A DNA stretch of 64,000 nucleotides from the NCBI RefSeq assembly GCF_035982055.1, contig NZ_CP108427.1, positions 4,835,001 to 4,899,000 of the forward strand. The letters run 5' to 3'. Of the stretch, positions 23,782 through 30,705 are shown in pieces. The stretch's first letter is position 1. Every line of letters begins with the position of its first letter. The notes under the pieces were generated by a model. That model saw nothing but the letters and a program-made list of their open reading frames with translations, made no database searches and was not told the origin of the DNA. The translations under genes and the position numbers were made by a program. This DNA comes from Streptomyces sp. NBC_01288 (lineage in GTDB: Bacteria; Actinomycetota; Actinomycetes; Streptomycetales; Streptomycetaceae).

Positions 23782-23871
23782 CCCGGGCCGCACCGACTAC
23801 TCTTCCCCCTACTCTTGCCTGACCACCATGCGAGATCCACGATGCGCAGCGAGTAACCGAGGAGCCCCCTT

Positions 23872-24522
23872 TTGGCCTGTGACCTGTGGCTGGTCCCGCT
23901 CGTCGACGTGTTGTGCCACACCCCCGACAATCCGTTCGCCGAGGAACTCGCGCTCTACAACTCCCTGTTGGCCGAGGCCGGGCTGCCCCCGGTGCCGGTG
24001 TACCAGTACATGCCGGGCCTGTCCGGCGAGGTCGCCCCGGTCGCGGGCTTCGACTACGACGCGCTGCACTTCCTGCGCCGGGCCTACCTCCTCCAGGTCT
24101 GCGGTCTCCCGGTGACGCCGGTGGACGACCTGGGCGGCGACTACGAACAACTCCTGGAGATGTTCGAGACGACGGCCCAGCAGTCCCACCTGGTCTGGCA
24201 CTACGACCACGCGGGCGCCTACGTCCCCGTCGACTTCCCGCACCCGCTCTCGAACGACGAACTCCTCGCGGGCGGCGGCCCGTTGGGCTCGTCCCAAACC
24301 CTCCTGCGCGAGCTGGAGTTCGTGGCCCCGACGATCGGCATCGACCCGTCGAACCCACCGGCGACCCCGGAACCCCCCGCCGCTCCCACGGAGTTGGAGG
24401 AACCGGCCGTGGCCGCACCGTACGACCCCAGCCCGTTCGCGCGTGAGCGGCACGTGTGGCTCGGGCTGCACGCGGCGGCGACGCGGAGCCTGGCGCAGGG
24501 CTCGATGATCGTGTTCAGCTAG
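23872..24522 (+). CDS. Conserved hypothetical cytoplasmic protein
   Basis: 216 residues from TTG 23872, which has a good GAGGAG seven to eight bases before it. No signal peptide or membrane helix. The N-terminal two thirds (DLWLVPLVDVLCHTPDNPFAEELALYNSLL, PVYQYMPGLSG, FDYDALHFLRRAYLLQVCGLPVTPV, HLVWHYDHAGAYVPVDFP) looks like a conserved globular domain, followed by a Pro-rich linker and a short helical end. I recognise no family with known function. Confidence 0.75.
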   Translation: MACDLWLVPLVDVLCHTPDNPFAEELALYNSLLAEAGLPPVPVYQYMPGLSGEVAPVAGFDYDALHFLRRAYLLQVCGLPVTPVDDLGGDYEQLLEMFETTAQQSHLVWHYDHAGAYVPVDFPHPLSNDELLAGGGPLGSSQTLLRELEFVAPTIGIDPSNPPATPEPPAAPTELEEPAVAAPYDPSPFARERHVWLGLHAAATRSLAQGSMIVFS

Positions 24523-24565
24523 TACGCCGGCCATATGGGTCCGCCGCGGCTTCCCACCCTCCCGG

Positions 24566-25300
24566 CTAGACGGCGGTGCGTCCGGCGTCGGCCGCGAGGG
24601 TGGCGCCGGTGAGGTAGCTCGCGCGGTCCGAGGCGAGGAAGAGGATCACTTCGGCGATCTCACGCGGGGCCGCGAGCCGGCCGAGCAGGGTGGTCTTCGC
24701 GAACTGCACGGCGTTCTCCTCACCCATGCTCGCCAGGACCATGTCGGTCCGCGTGGGACCCGGCGCGACGGTGTTCACGCGCACGCCCGCCGGACTGAAC
24801 TCGGCCGCCCAGGTGCGTGTCAGCGACTCCAGCGCCGCCTTGGTGGCGCTGTAGACGGACAGCCCCGGCAGGCCGATGCGGGCGGCCATGGTGCTGACGT
24901 TGACGATCGAGCCGGAGCCCTTGGCGATCATCGCGGGAACCAGGGCCGCGGTGAGGAGGTACGGGGCGCGGACGTTGGCCGCGAGGGTCTCGTCGAGCGT
25001 GCCGGGGTCCTGGTCCACGGTCGGCGCTCCGGGGAAGATCGCGGCGTTGTTGACCAGGATGTCGACGGGTCCGGCCGCTTCGGCGAGGTGGCGCAGCGCG
25101 GCCGGGTCGGTGAGGTCGGCGGCGACGAAGCGCGCCCTGCCTCCGGTGTCGGTGATCGACCGCACGGTCGCGGCCCCGCGCTCGGCGTTGCGGCCGGAGA
25201 CGACGACCTCGGCACCGGCCGCGGCCAGCAGCCGTGCCGTCTCGGCACCGATGCCACCCGTCGAGCCGGTGACGAGGGCGACCTTGTCGGAGAGTTCCAT
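24566..25300 (-). CDS. Short-chain dehydrogenase/reductase
   Basis: 244 residues, classical SDR. Cofactor loop TGSTGGIGAETA (about 11-22), an Arg after beta-2 (SGRNAER) suggesting NADP(H), NNAA in ILVNNAAIF, the catalytic Ser in IVNVSTMAAR and YSATK (Tyr-x3-Lys). ATG 25300 is chosen for its GGAAGGA ribosome site; the frame is open to 25513 but overlaps the divergent promoter. Likely substrate: a hydroxy/keto compound; not determinable. It is divergent from the TetR regulator at 25413, which presumably represses it. Confidence 0.94.
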   Translation of the reverse strand: MELSDKVALVTGSTGGIGAETARLLAAAGAEVVVSGRNAERGAATVRSITDTGGRARFVAADLTDPAALRHLAEAAGPVDILVNNAAIFPGAPTVDQDPGTLDETLAANVRAPYLLTAALVPAMIAKGSGSIVNVSTMAARIGLPGLSVYSATKAALESLTRTWAAEFSPAGVRVNTVAPGPTRTDMVLASMGEENAVQFAKTTLLGRLAAPREIAEVILFLASDRASYLTGATLAADAGRTAV

Positions 25301-25342
25301 GGCGAGTCCTTCCAGGAGTCCGGCCACTTGGGACGACCGGAA

Positions 25343-25391
25343 TGGGTTGGGTGACCCACACTGGTCCGAAAAAAATGGGTTGTCCAATCCA
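25343..25391. promoter_or_regulatory. Operator region between SDR and TetR genes
   Basis: TGGGTTGTCCAATCCA (25376-25391) is a 16-bp palindrome with one mismatched pair, and TGGGT...ACCCA (25343-25358) is a second symmetric element. A -10-like TAGCGT lies at 25400-25405, 8 bases before the TetR ATG, so the TetR transcript is probably leaderless and the 16-bp palindrome covers its -35 region. Confidence 0.5.
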
Positions 25392-25412
25392 GAATCTGCT
25401 AGCGTTGCGGGC

Positions 25413-26039
25413 ATGAGCACCGAGGTACGCCGGCCCCCCGAGAAGAAGCTGACCCGCAAGGGGCGGGAGACCCGGCGCCGGATCGTGGCCGCCGCCGCGC
25501 AGCTCATGTACAAGCGGGGCGTGACCGAGGCGACCCTGGAGGACGTGCGGGCCGCCGCCGGGGTGAGCGGCTCGCAGATCTACCACTACTTCGCCGACAA
25601 GCAGGAACTGCTGCTGGCCGTGATCGAGTTCCAGACCGAGGCGGTGCTGGACATGCAGAAACCGCTGTTCGCCGGGCTCGACACCATGCGGGGCCTACGG
25701 CAGTGGCGGGACGCACTGGTGGAGTACCAGCTCCGGATGCAGTGCCGCGGCGGCTGCCCGATAGGTTCCCTCGGCAGCGAGATCGCCGAGACCAACCCCG
25801 AGGCACGGCTCGCGGCGGCCAGCGGTTTCCTGCGCTGGGAGTCGGCGATCCGCGGCGGCCTCCAGGCGATGCACGACCGCGGTGAACTCGACACCGACCC
25901 CGACGACCTCGCCCTCGCGACGCTCGCCGCACTCCAGGGCGGCCTTCTGCTCACCCAACTCCAGCGCCAGGTCAGGCCGTTGGAAGTGGCGCTGGACGCG
26001 ATGCTCGACCACATCGAGGCGCACCTGAAGCTCACATGA
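25413..26039 (+). CDS. TetR-family regulator
   Basis: 208 residues. The N-terminal HTH (RKGRETRRRIVAAAAQLM, TLEDVRAAAGVSGSQIYHYFADKQEL) is followed by the ligand-binding helical domain with RGGCPIGSLGSEIAE, a motif common in TetR_C regulators that control oxidoreductases. The frame is open upstream, but ATG 25413 is divergent from the SDR gene at 113 bases and has the family N-terminus. It very likely represses itself and the SDR gene through the palindromes at 25343-25391. Confidence 0.93.
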   Translation: MSTEVRRPPEKKLTRKGRETRRRIVAAAAQLMYKRGVTEATLEDVRAAAGVSGSQIYHYFADKQELLLAVIEFQTEAVLDMQKPLFAGLDTMRGLRQWRDALVEYQLRMQCRGGCPIGSLGSEIAETNPEARLAAASGFLRWESAIRGGLQAMHDRGELDTDPDDLALATLAALQGGLLLTQLQRQVRPLEVALDAMLDHIEAHLKLT

Positions 26040-26083
26040 GGCGAGCGTGACGGGTGACCGTTCCGTTGTGTCGGCCGACGGTC

Positions 26084-26959
26084 TCAGCCGGCGGTGCGGG
26101 AGGTGTCCTCGGTCGACGTCGCCATGTCCTGTGTGCCGATGACGCCGAGCAGTTCGAGCTGGGCGGCGCCCTCGGTGCCGGGCGGGGCCGTGAACCACAG
26201 GAGGCGCTGGCGGCCGTCCTCGCTGAACAGGCTGTGGCAGTCCAGCTCGATGACGCCCAGCGTGGGGTGCACGATGCGCTTGTGATCGGTGCGGCGCAGG
26301 CCCACGTCGTGGGTGTCCCACAGGGCGGCGAACTCCGCGCTTCGCCGCCGCAGCGCCGCCGTCATCCCGGCGACCTCGCTGTCACGGCTCCGACGGGCGG
26401 CGACCGCGTGCAGGTCGGCGACGAAGACCCGTGAGTGGTGCGCATGATCCTCGGGCGGGTAGACCGCGCGGGCGGCCGGATCGGTGAACCAGCGGTACGC
26501 GAACCCGGTGGCGGGCCCGCGCGGCTCGGGAGCCCGCCCGAGCAGAGCGGCGGCCAGTTCATTCTGTACGAGGGTCTCGTGCAGGTCGGTGATGACCTGG
26601 GCCGGGGTGGTGGCCAGCCGGTCCAGCAGCCCGAGCAGCGCGGGCTGGACATGCCGCGCGCCCACTCCGTGCGCCGACTCGGGCAGCGGCCGGTCGGCGA
26701 GGTGGAACAGGTGGTCGCGCTGGTCGCCGCCGAGGCGCAGCGCGCGGGCGAGGGCGGCCAGGGTCTGCGCCGAGGGCTGTGCGCCACGCCCCCGCTCCAG
26801 CTCGGTGTAGTAGTCGGCGGACAGCCCCGCCAGCTGCGCGACCTCCTCGCGCCGCAGCCCGGGCACCCGGCGCCGGGGCCCGACGGGCAGCCCTACATCG
26901 GCCGGCCGGACCCGGTCACGCCGGGACTTGAGGAACGCCGCGAGCTCGGGAAGGTTCAC
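26084..26959 (-). CDS. XRE regulator with MmyB-like ligand-binding domain
   Basis: 291 residues from GTG 26959 (GAGGAG about 12 bases upstream). N-terminal HTH (GLRREEVAQLAGLSADYYTELERGRG, about 40-65) and the MmyB-type domain (about 105-270: ITDLHETLVQNELAAALLG, the acidic-aromatic HPTLGVIELDCHSLFSEDG). Such regulators usually sit divergent from a short oxidoreductase or tautomerase gene; here the divergent gene is a 4-oxalocrotonate-type tautomerase at 27106, the likely target. Confidence 0.92.
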   Translation of the reverse strand: MNLPELAAFLKSRRDRVRPADVGLPVGPRRRVPGLRREEVAQLAGLSADYYTELERGRGAQPSAQTLAALARALRLGGDQRDHLFHLADRPLPESAHGVGARHVQPALLGLLDRLATTPAQVITDLHETLVQNELAAALLGRAPEPRGPATGFAYRWFTDPAARAVYPPEDHAHHSRVFVADLHAVAARRSRDSEVAGMTAALRRRSAEFAALWDTHDVGLRRTDHKRIVHPTLGVIELDCHSLFSEDGRQRLLWFTAPPGTEGAAQLELLGVIGTQDMATSTEDTSRTAG

Positions 26960-27105
26960 CCGCCCATCGTCTCCTCTCCACGAGTTCCGAGCCAGGGGCC
27001 GCCAACCCCTGGGTGGGCTCAGCCGTGGCGGTGCGGGCGACGCGGACGGATGGTTGTCCCATCCCGCAAAGCACCACACAAAGCACCACGAGAAAAGAGA
27101 ACACC

Positions 27106-27321
27106 ATGCCTTTCGCGAACTTCAAGGTCCCCGCCGGCGCCCTCACCGCGGAGCAGAAGGAGCAGATCATCACGCGCACCACGGACCTGTACGCCGAGAT
27201 CTTCGGCGACGGTGCCCGCGCCACCACGCTCGTCCTGGTCGAAGAGGTCGCCGACGCGGGCTGGGGCATCGGCGGCGGCGTCCTGACCCTCGCCAAGATC
27301 CAGGGAACGCCGCAGGAATGA
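27106..27321 (+). CDS. Tautomerase (4-oxalocrotonate tautomerase family)
   Basis: 71 residues, the standard subunit size. It begins MPFANFKVP, so the catalytic Pro1 would be exposed after removal of Met, and has the family order of a short strand, helix (ALTAEQKEQIITRTTDLY), loop FGDGARATTLVLVEEV and WGIGGG. The start is preceded by GAAAAGAGA and by two tandem 12-bp copies of a CAAAGCACCAC element just upstream. Divergent XRE gene at 26959 is the likely regulator. Confidence 0.9.
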   Translation: MPFANFKVPAGALTAEQKEQIITRTTDLYAEIFGDGARATTLVLVEEVADAGWGIGGGVLTLAKIQGTPQE

Positions 27322-27325
27322 GCGC

Positions 27326-27616
27326 CTAACGAATCTTCCCGAGACCGGCCTCGACCTCCTCCGGGTTCATCACCGGGGTGTAGGTCAGTTCGGCACCCAG
27401 GTTGAGGAAGAGCGGTTCACTGATCGACGGGATGTCGGAGGGGTCCTTCAGATCGAAGAACAGGAACGCGGTGCGCTTGCCGTCCTCGGCGGTGAAGTAG
27501 GCGGCCTCGGGCTTGATCTGCTCCAGGGTCTCCTGCATCAGCTTCCCGAGAGTCCCGTTCCGGATGGCGTCGTTCCCCTTCTCCGTGTCCATGGACGCTT
27601 TCAGCATCATGCGCAT
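27326..27616 (-). CDS. Small conserved hypothetical protein
   Basis: 96 residues from ATG 27616, with GGAGAAGG upstream. Hydrophobic strands alternate with helices (MRMMLKASMD, GTLGKLMQETLEQIKPEAAYF, RTAFLFFDLKDPSDIPSISEPLFL, ELTYTPVMNPEEVEAGL), the pattern of a dimeric alpha-beta barrel as in muconolactone-isomerase-like proteins. No catalytic residues can be named. It converges on the tautomerase gene with four bases between the stops. Confidence 0.78.
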   Translation of the reverse strand: MRMMLKASMDTEKGNDAIRNGTLGKLMQETLEQIKPEAAYFTAEDGKRTAFLFFDLKDPSDIPSISEPLFLNLGAELTYTPVMNPEEVEAGLGKIR

Positions 27617-27741
27617 CGCAGTCACCTTCTCCTGGTCGGCGTGCGCGGGGTGGACGGATTCAGGATATGCCCGGACAAAGGGTGCGTCCCGGCGAGGGCG
27701 CCCCCTTTTCCGTTCACCGGTGATGCGGTCCGGGGTGCTCT

Positions 27742-28137
27742 TCACTCCTGGGGCTGTAGGGCGGTCCGCAGCAACAGGGTGTGGACGAAGTGGTCCGGGG
27801 CCGTCGGGCGGTAGCGCCAGGTAAGGGGCCAGGTCTGGCCGTCGAGGGCCGGTACCGGGATGTACGAGATGTGGTTCGGGCCGGCGGTGAGGCGGGTCAC
27901 CCCCGGTGGCCATGGGCGGTGGGACGTGCTGCCGACCGGGACCAGGAAGTAGACCGCCCTGTTGCCCGTCGCCTCCTCTACGACGGGGCCCGGCGCCCCT
28001 CCCGTCATGCGCGCGAGCCTGTCCGCGAGGTCTCTGCCCTCGTCGCCGTCCACTCGCACCGCGTCGAACTGGACCCCTGCCTTGCGGAGTTGGATGCCGG
28101 TCGCGGGGATCCATTTCAGGTCACTTTGCGTATCCAT
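27742..28137 (-). CDS. Orphan ~130-residue protein, partner of XRE module 2
   Basis: 131 residues, paralogue of the protein at 10614-11003, sharing WIPATG-x-QLR, GVQFDAVRV, GPVVEEATG, YFLVPVG and the block ISYIPVPALDGQTWPLTWRY. Like its paralogue it is transcribed divergently from an XRE/DUF5753 gene (28262) that is followed by DUF397. An inverted repeat TATCC/GGATA (28131-28144) overlies its start codon. No domain, signal or membrane segment is recognisable. Confidence 0.82.
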   Translation of the reverse strand: MDTQSDLKWIPATGIQLRKAGVQFDAVRVDGDEGRDLADRLARMTGGAPGPVVEEATGNRAVYFLVPVGSTSHRPWPPGVTRLTAGPNHISYIPVPALDGQTWPLTWRYRPTAPDHFVHTLLLRTALQPQE

Positions 28138-28144
28138 GCGGATA
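28131..28144. promoter_or_regulatory. Inverted repeat over start codon (module 2)
   Basis: TATCC (28131-28135) and GGATA (28140-28144) with a 4-base spacer overlap the ATG of the minus-strand orphan gene. If bound by the neighbouring XRE protein, it would block transcription or translation initiation of the orphan gene. Short arms make this tentative. Confidence 0.35.
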
Positions 28145-28261
28145 GTTTCGGCTGGTCCGGCTAGCGTCTTCCATGACTCTGCGTCGACCGTCCGCGACGG
28201 TTGGAAACGGGCGCGGGTGTTGGTGACCGGTTGAGTTCGGTTGAGTCCGGGGGTGACCGCG

Positions 28262-29098
28262 ATGGCGCGGGCGGAGAACAAGTCGGAGGCGGGTGGTGCG
28301 GCGCATGTCGTCGCCGCCCTGGCGAAAGCGCTGCGTGAGCAACAGGGGCTCACACAGACCGAGTTGGGCAAGAAGATCGGTTACACCGGTTCGGCGATCA
28401 GCGCGATGGAGACGTGCGCGCAGCCCGCGAGCGACGACATGCTCGTCAAGCTGGAGGAGACGGTCGGGGCCGGGCTCGGGGTCTTCGACAAGGCACGCAA
28501 GTGGATGCTGCTGGAGAAGTACCCGGTCCGGTTCCGTGGGTTCGCGGAGATCGAGGCGGGGGCCGTCACCCTCTCCTCGTACGAGACGCTGGTCGTCGAC
28601 GGCCTGTTCCAGACCGAGGCCTACGCGCGGGCGTTGATCGGGGGCGGCTATCCGCCGGTGTCCGAGCAGAAGCGGGAGGAACTCGTCGAAGCGCGGCTGG
28701 CCCGCAGGAAACTCTTCGACCGCGACCCGGCCCCGATGATCGAGCTGATCCTGGAAGAGAGCGTGCTGCGGCGGCCGTTCGGCAGTTGGGACGTGCAGCG
28801 GGAGCAGTTGCGCTCGCTCGCTGAGGACGCGCAACGGGACAATGTGTGTGTTCAGGTGCTGCCGCTGGATCGCGGGCTGCGCGGAACGTACGCGGGGGCC
28901 CGCGGCTCCATGAAGCTCGTGGTGACCAAGGAGCACGAGCACGTCGTCTACTTGGAGATCGAGGACCAAGGGATCCTGGTCAGCGATCCGCCGGAAGTGT
29001 CCCAACTGGCGCACCGCTATGCGAAGATCCGCGCACAGGCTCTGAGCCCCGACGACTCCCTGAGCCTCATCGAGCGGTTGGCAGGAGAAGAGAGATGA
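28262..29098 (+). CDS. XRE/DUF5753 (Scr1-family) regulator (module 2)
   Basis: 278 residues from ATG 28262 (GGGGGTGA upstream). XRE helix-turn-helix at about 15-70 (LAKALREQQGLTQTELGKKIGYTGSAISAMET), then DUF5753 (about 100-270: ETLVVDGLFQTEAYARALIGGGYPPVSE, VCVQVLPLDRGLRGTYAGARG, YAKIRAQAL). The stop overlaps the DUF397 start (ATGA). Divergent from the orphan gene at 28137 with a 124-base gap. Same architecture as module 1 but only moderately similar in sequence, so an old duplication or independent acquisition. Confidence 0.93.
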   Translation: MARAENKSEAGGAAHVVAALAKALREQQGLTQTELGKKIGYTGSAISAMETCAQPASDDMLVKLEETVGAGLGVFDKARKWMLLEKYPVRFRGFAEIEAGAVTLSSYETLVVDGLFQTEAYARALIGGGYPPVSEQKREELVEARLARRKLFDRDPAPMIELILEESVLRRPFGSWDVQREQLRSLAEDAQRDNVCVQVLPLDRGLRGTYAGARGSMKLVVTKEHEHVVYLEIEDQGILVSDPPEVSQLAHRYAKIRAQALSPDDSLSLIERLAGEER

Positions 29099-29295
29099 GC
29101 GACACCCGCGCCCTGCGGTGGTTCAAGTCCAGCTACAGCGACGACGGCGGTGGGAACTGCGTCGAGATAGCCACCTGCCCCCACACCATCCACATCCGCG
29201 ACTCCAAGAATCCGGGCGGCGGGATCGTCACCGTCTCCGACGCGGCCTGGTGCACCTTCCTCGCCTCCCCCCACCCCTACCCCGAAAAAGTGTGA
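29095..29295 (+). CDS. DUF397 domain protein (module 2)
   Basis: 66 residues: WFKSSYSDDGGGNCVEIATCPHTIHIRDSKNPGG followed by VSDAAWCTFLAS. ATG overlaps the XRE stop; GGAGAAGAGAG acts as ribosome site. The C-terminal tail HPYPEKV is encoded by the beginning of the tandem palindrome, and the TGA at 29293-29295 falls within it, so the element here overlaps the end of the gene. Confidence 0.92.
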   Translation: MSDTRALRWFKSSYSDDGGGNCVEIATCPHTIHIRDSKNPGGGIVTVSDAAWCTFLASPHPYPEKV

Positions 29296-29320
29296 CACTT
29301 TCGGGGAAACTGACACACTT
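29288..29320. repeat. Tandem 13-bp palindromes, copy 2
   Basis: AAGTGTGACACTT (29288-29300) is identical to copies 1 and 3; the second site AACTGACACACTT (29308-29320) differs from AAGTGTCACACTT at two positions. Centres at 29294 and 29314, again 20 bp apart with a 7-nt spacer. It begins inside the last codons of DUF397 and ends 39 bases before the TetR gene, so here it could also be an operator of that gene. Confidence 0.82.
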
Positions 29321-29359
29321 TTCCAAGACACCTACCTCCCCCCGCGCCAAGCTGCTCAC

Positions 29360-29965
29360 ATGAGCAGCTCACAGCGGGTGCAGGAACCGCCCGGAATGGC
29401 CACCGTGTACCGCGCGACTCTGGACGCGCTGGCCGCGCGGGGACCCCGGCGCGTGGGCATCACCCACATCGCACAGCTGGCAGGCACCAACCGCCCGTTC
29501 TTCTACCGGAATTGGGCCTCTCCCGACGCGCTCCTCCGCGATGCCACGATGCAGGAACTGAAACGTCTGCTGTACCTGGCCCGGGAAGTACCCGGCCCGT
29601 TGCCGCCACCGCGCTGCCTTGGGGTGCGCATGGTGGTGCGGGCGGCCCGGCTGCTGCGGGAGCATCCGGTCGTCGCGGCCATGGCGCGGACCGAACCGGC
29701 GTTGACGTACGCCGCCGTTCTCCGTCCGGACACCCCGTGGCACCGGACGGCCCAGCACTGGCTGACCGAGCATGTGACCGCACATCTGCCCAGCGGCACC
29801 GAGCAGGACACGGCCACGCTCGCCGTGCTCACCACGGCACTGCCGTACGCACTCATCCCGCCGGAGGAGTCACCCGGCACCGCCGCTGAACGTGCGGCTG
29901 TCGACGGGCGGTTGAGCCAAGCACTGCACGCCTGCCTCGGCCTGCCGCTCGCCTGCCCAGACTGA
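29360..29965 (+). CDS. TetR-family regulator
   Basis: 201 residues. HTH region GITHIAQLAGTNRPFFYRNWASPDALL (about 32-58) is the TetR type; the C-terminal part is helical with a Leu/Arg-rich middle (GVRMVVRAARLLREHPVVAAMAR). There is no obvious ribosome site, and the tandem palindrome ends 39 bases upstream, so this gene may be controlled by the XRE module it follows. Its targets are unknown; the convergent gene behind it encodes a small membrane protein. Confidence 0.85.
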   Translation: MSSSQRVQEPPGMATVYRATLDALAARGPRRVGITHIAQLAGTNRPFFYRNWASPDALLRDATMQELKRLLYLAREVPGPLPPPRCLGVRMVVRAARLLREHPVVAAMARTEPALTYAAVLRPDTPWHRTAQHWLTEHVTAHLPSGTEQDTATLAVLTTALPYALIPPEESPGTAAERAAVDGRLSQALHACLGLPLACPD

Positions 29966-29981
29966 CCTGCGGGTCACAGAT

Positions 29982-30263
29982 CTACAGGTCCTGGAAGAGC
30001 CAGAGGGACAACGTCAGCACCGCGATGCCGCGTACCGCGACCAGTACCAGGTTCGCACCGCGCAGTCGGACCGCTCGAAGCCACAGGGTCCATGTCACCG
30101 GCAGCGACAGCACGACCGTGAGGATCGGTGCCACGGGGGCTGGGTCGGCGTACAAAGCGTTGCGGTGGGCCCACACCAGGTAGGTCCACCACGCGGCGGA
30201 CGTCGCGGTGAGGAGTGACTCGGCCCAGAGCCCGACCAGTTCCTCGCGCAGCGGCTTCAGCAC
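29982..30263 (-). CDS. Small membrane protein, second of a coupled pair
   Basis: 93 residues starting at GTG 30263, which lies inside the last codons of the upstream gene (7-base overlap). Three hydrophobic segments, one containing LSLPVTWTLWLRAVRLRG. That segment matches ASLPVTWALLYQGNIWLR in the upstream protein, so the pair looks like a tandem duplication. No known domain. It would not be noticed in a start-to-stop scan that ignores GTG. Confidence 0.65.
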   Translation of the reverse strand: MLKPLREELVGLWAESLLTATSAAWWTYLVWAHRNALYADPAPVAPILTVVLSLPVTWTLWLRAVRLRGANLVLVAVRGIAVLTLSLWLFQDL

Positions 30264-30598
30264 AGGCTCGTCCCCCCGGCGATCAGCATCAGCGTCCCGG
30301 CCGCGGTGCCGAAGAACAGCCGTAGGACCACGGCCGTCCAACTGACGCACCGCAGCCAGATGTTGCCCTGGTACAGCAGCGCCCAGGTCACGGGCAGCGA
30401 GGCCCCCAGCGCGTAGGCGACGTGCCGGTGAAGGTCCTGGGTGGAGAAGTCGCACATGCCGTTCGACCCGTCGCCGTAGAGGCCTACGGCGACGAACACG
30501 GCGAGCGCCCCCTCCAGGAACAGGACCGGTACCCGCCAGGTCAGCCCGGCGGCCGTGCCTCGTACGGCCGCCGGGGAAAACCGTCTTCGGTATGACAT
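30257..30598 (-). CDS. Small membrane protein, first of a coupled pair
   Basis: 113 residues from ATG 30598 with about three hydrophobic segments (VPVLFLEGALAVFVAVGLY, SLPVTWALL, VVLRLFFGTAAGTLMLIAGG). The 3' end overlaps the next gene's GTG. Two cysteines at about 48 and the C-terminus. No family recognised; the similarity to the downstream protein suggests they associate in the membrane, which is inference. Confidence 0.7.
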   Translation of the reverse strand: MSYRRRFSPAAVRGTAAGLTWRVPVLFLEGALAVFVAVGLYGDGSNGMCDFSTQDLHRHVAYALGASLPVTWALLYQGNIWLRCVSWTAVVLRLFFGTAAGTLMLIAGGTSLC

Positions 30599-30705
30599 GG
30601 ACGGAACTTAGTGAATGTCCGGTGTGAGGAGGCCGTTAAGTTGATCATTCACAGCAACTCACAGGAATCAGCAGGCGGTTGTCAGGAAGCGAACTGCCGG
30701 AACTC

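Noticed and set aside
21019..23793. A 924-codon open frame opposite the glycosyltransferase gene
   Set aside because: Composition and lack of any domain show it is the antisense shadow of the GT2 gene.
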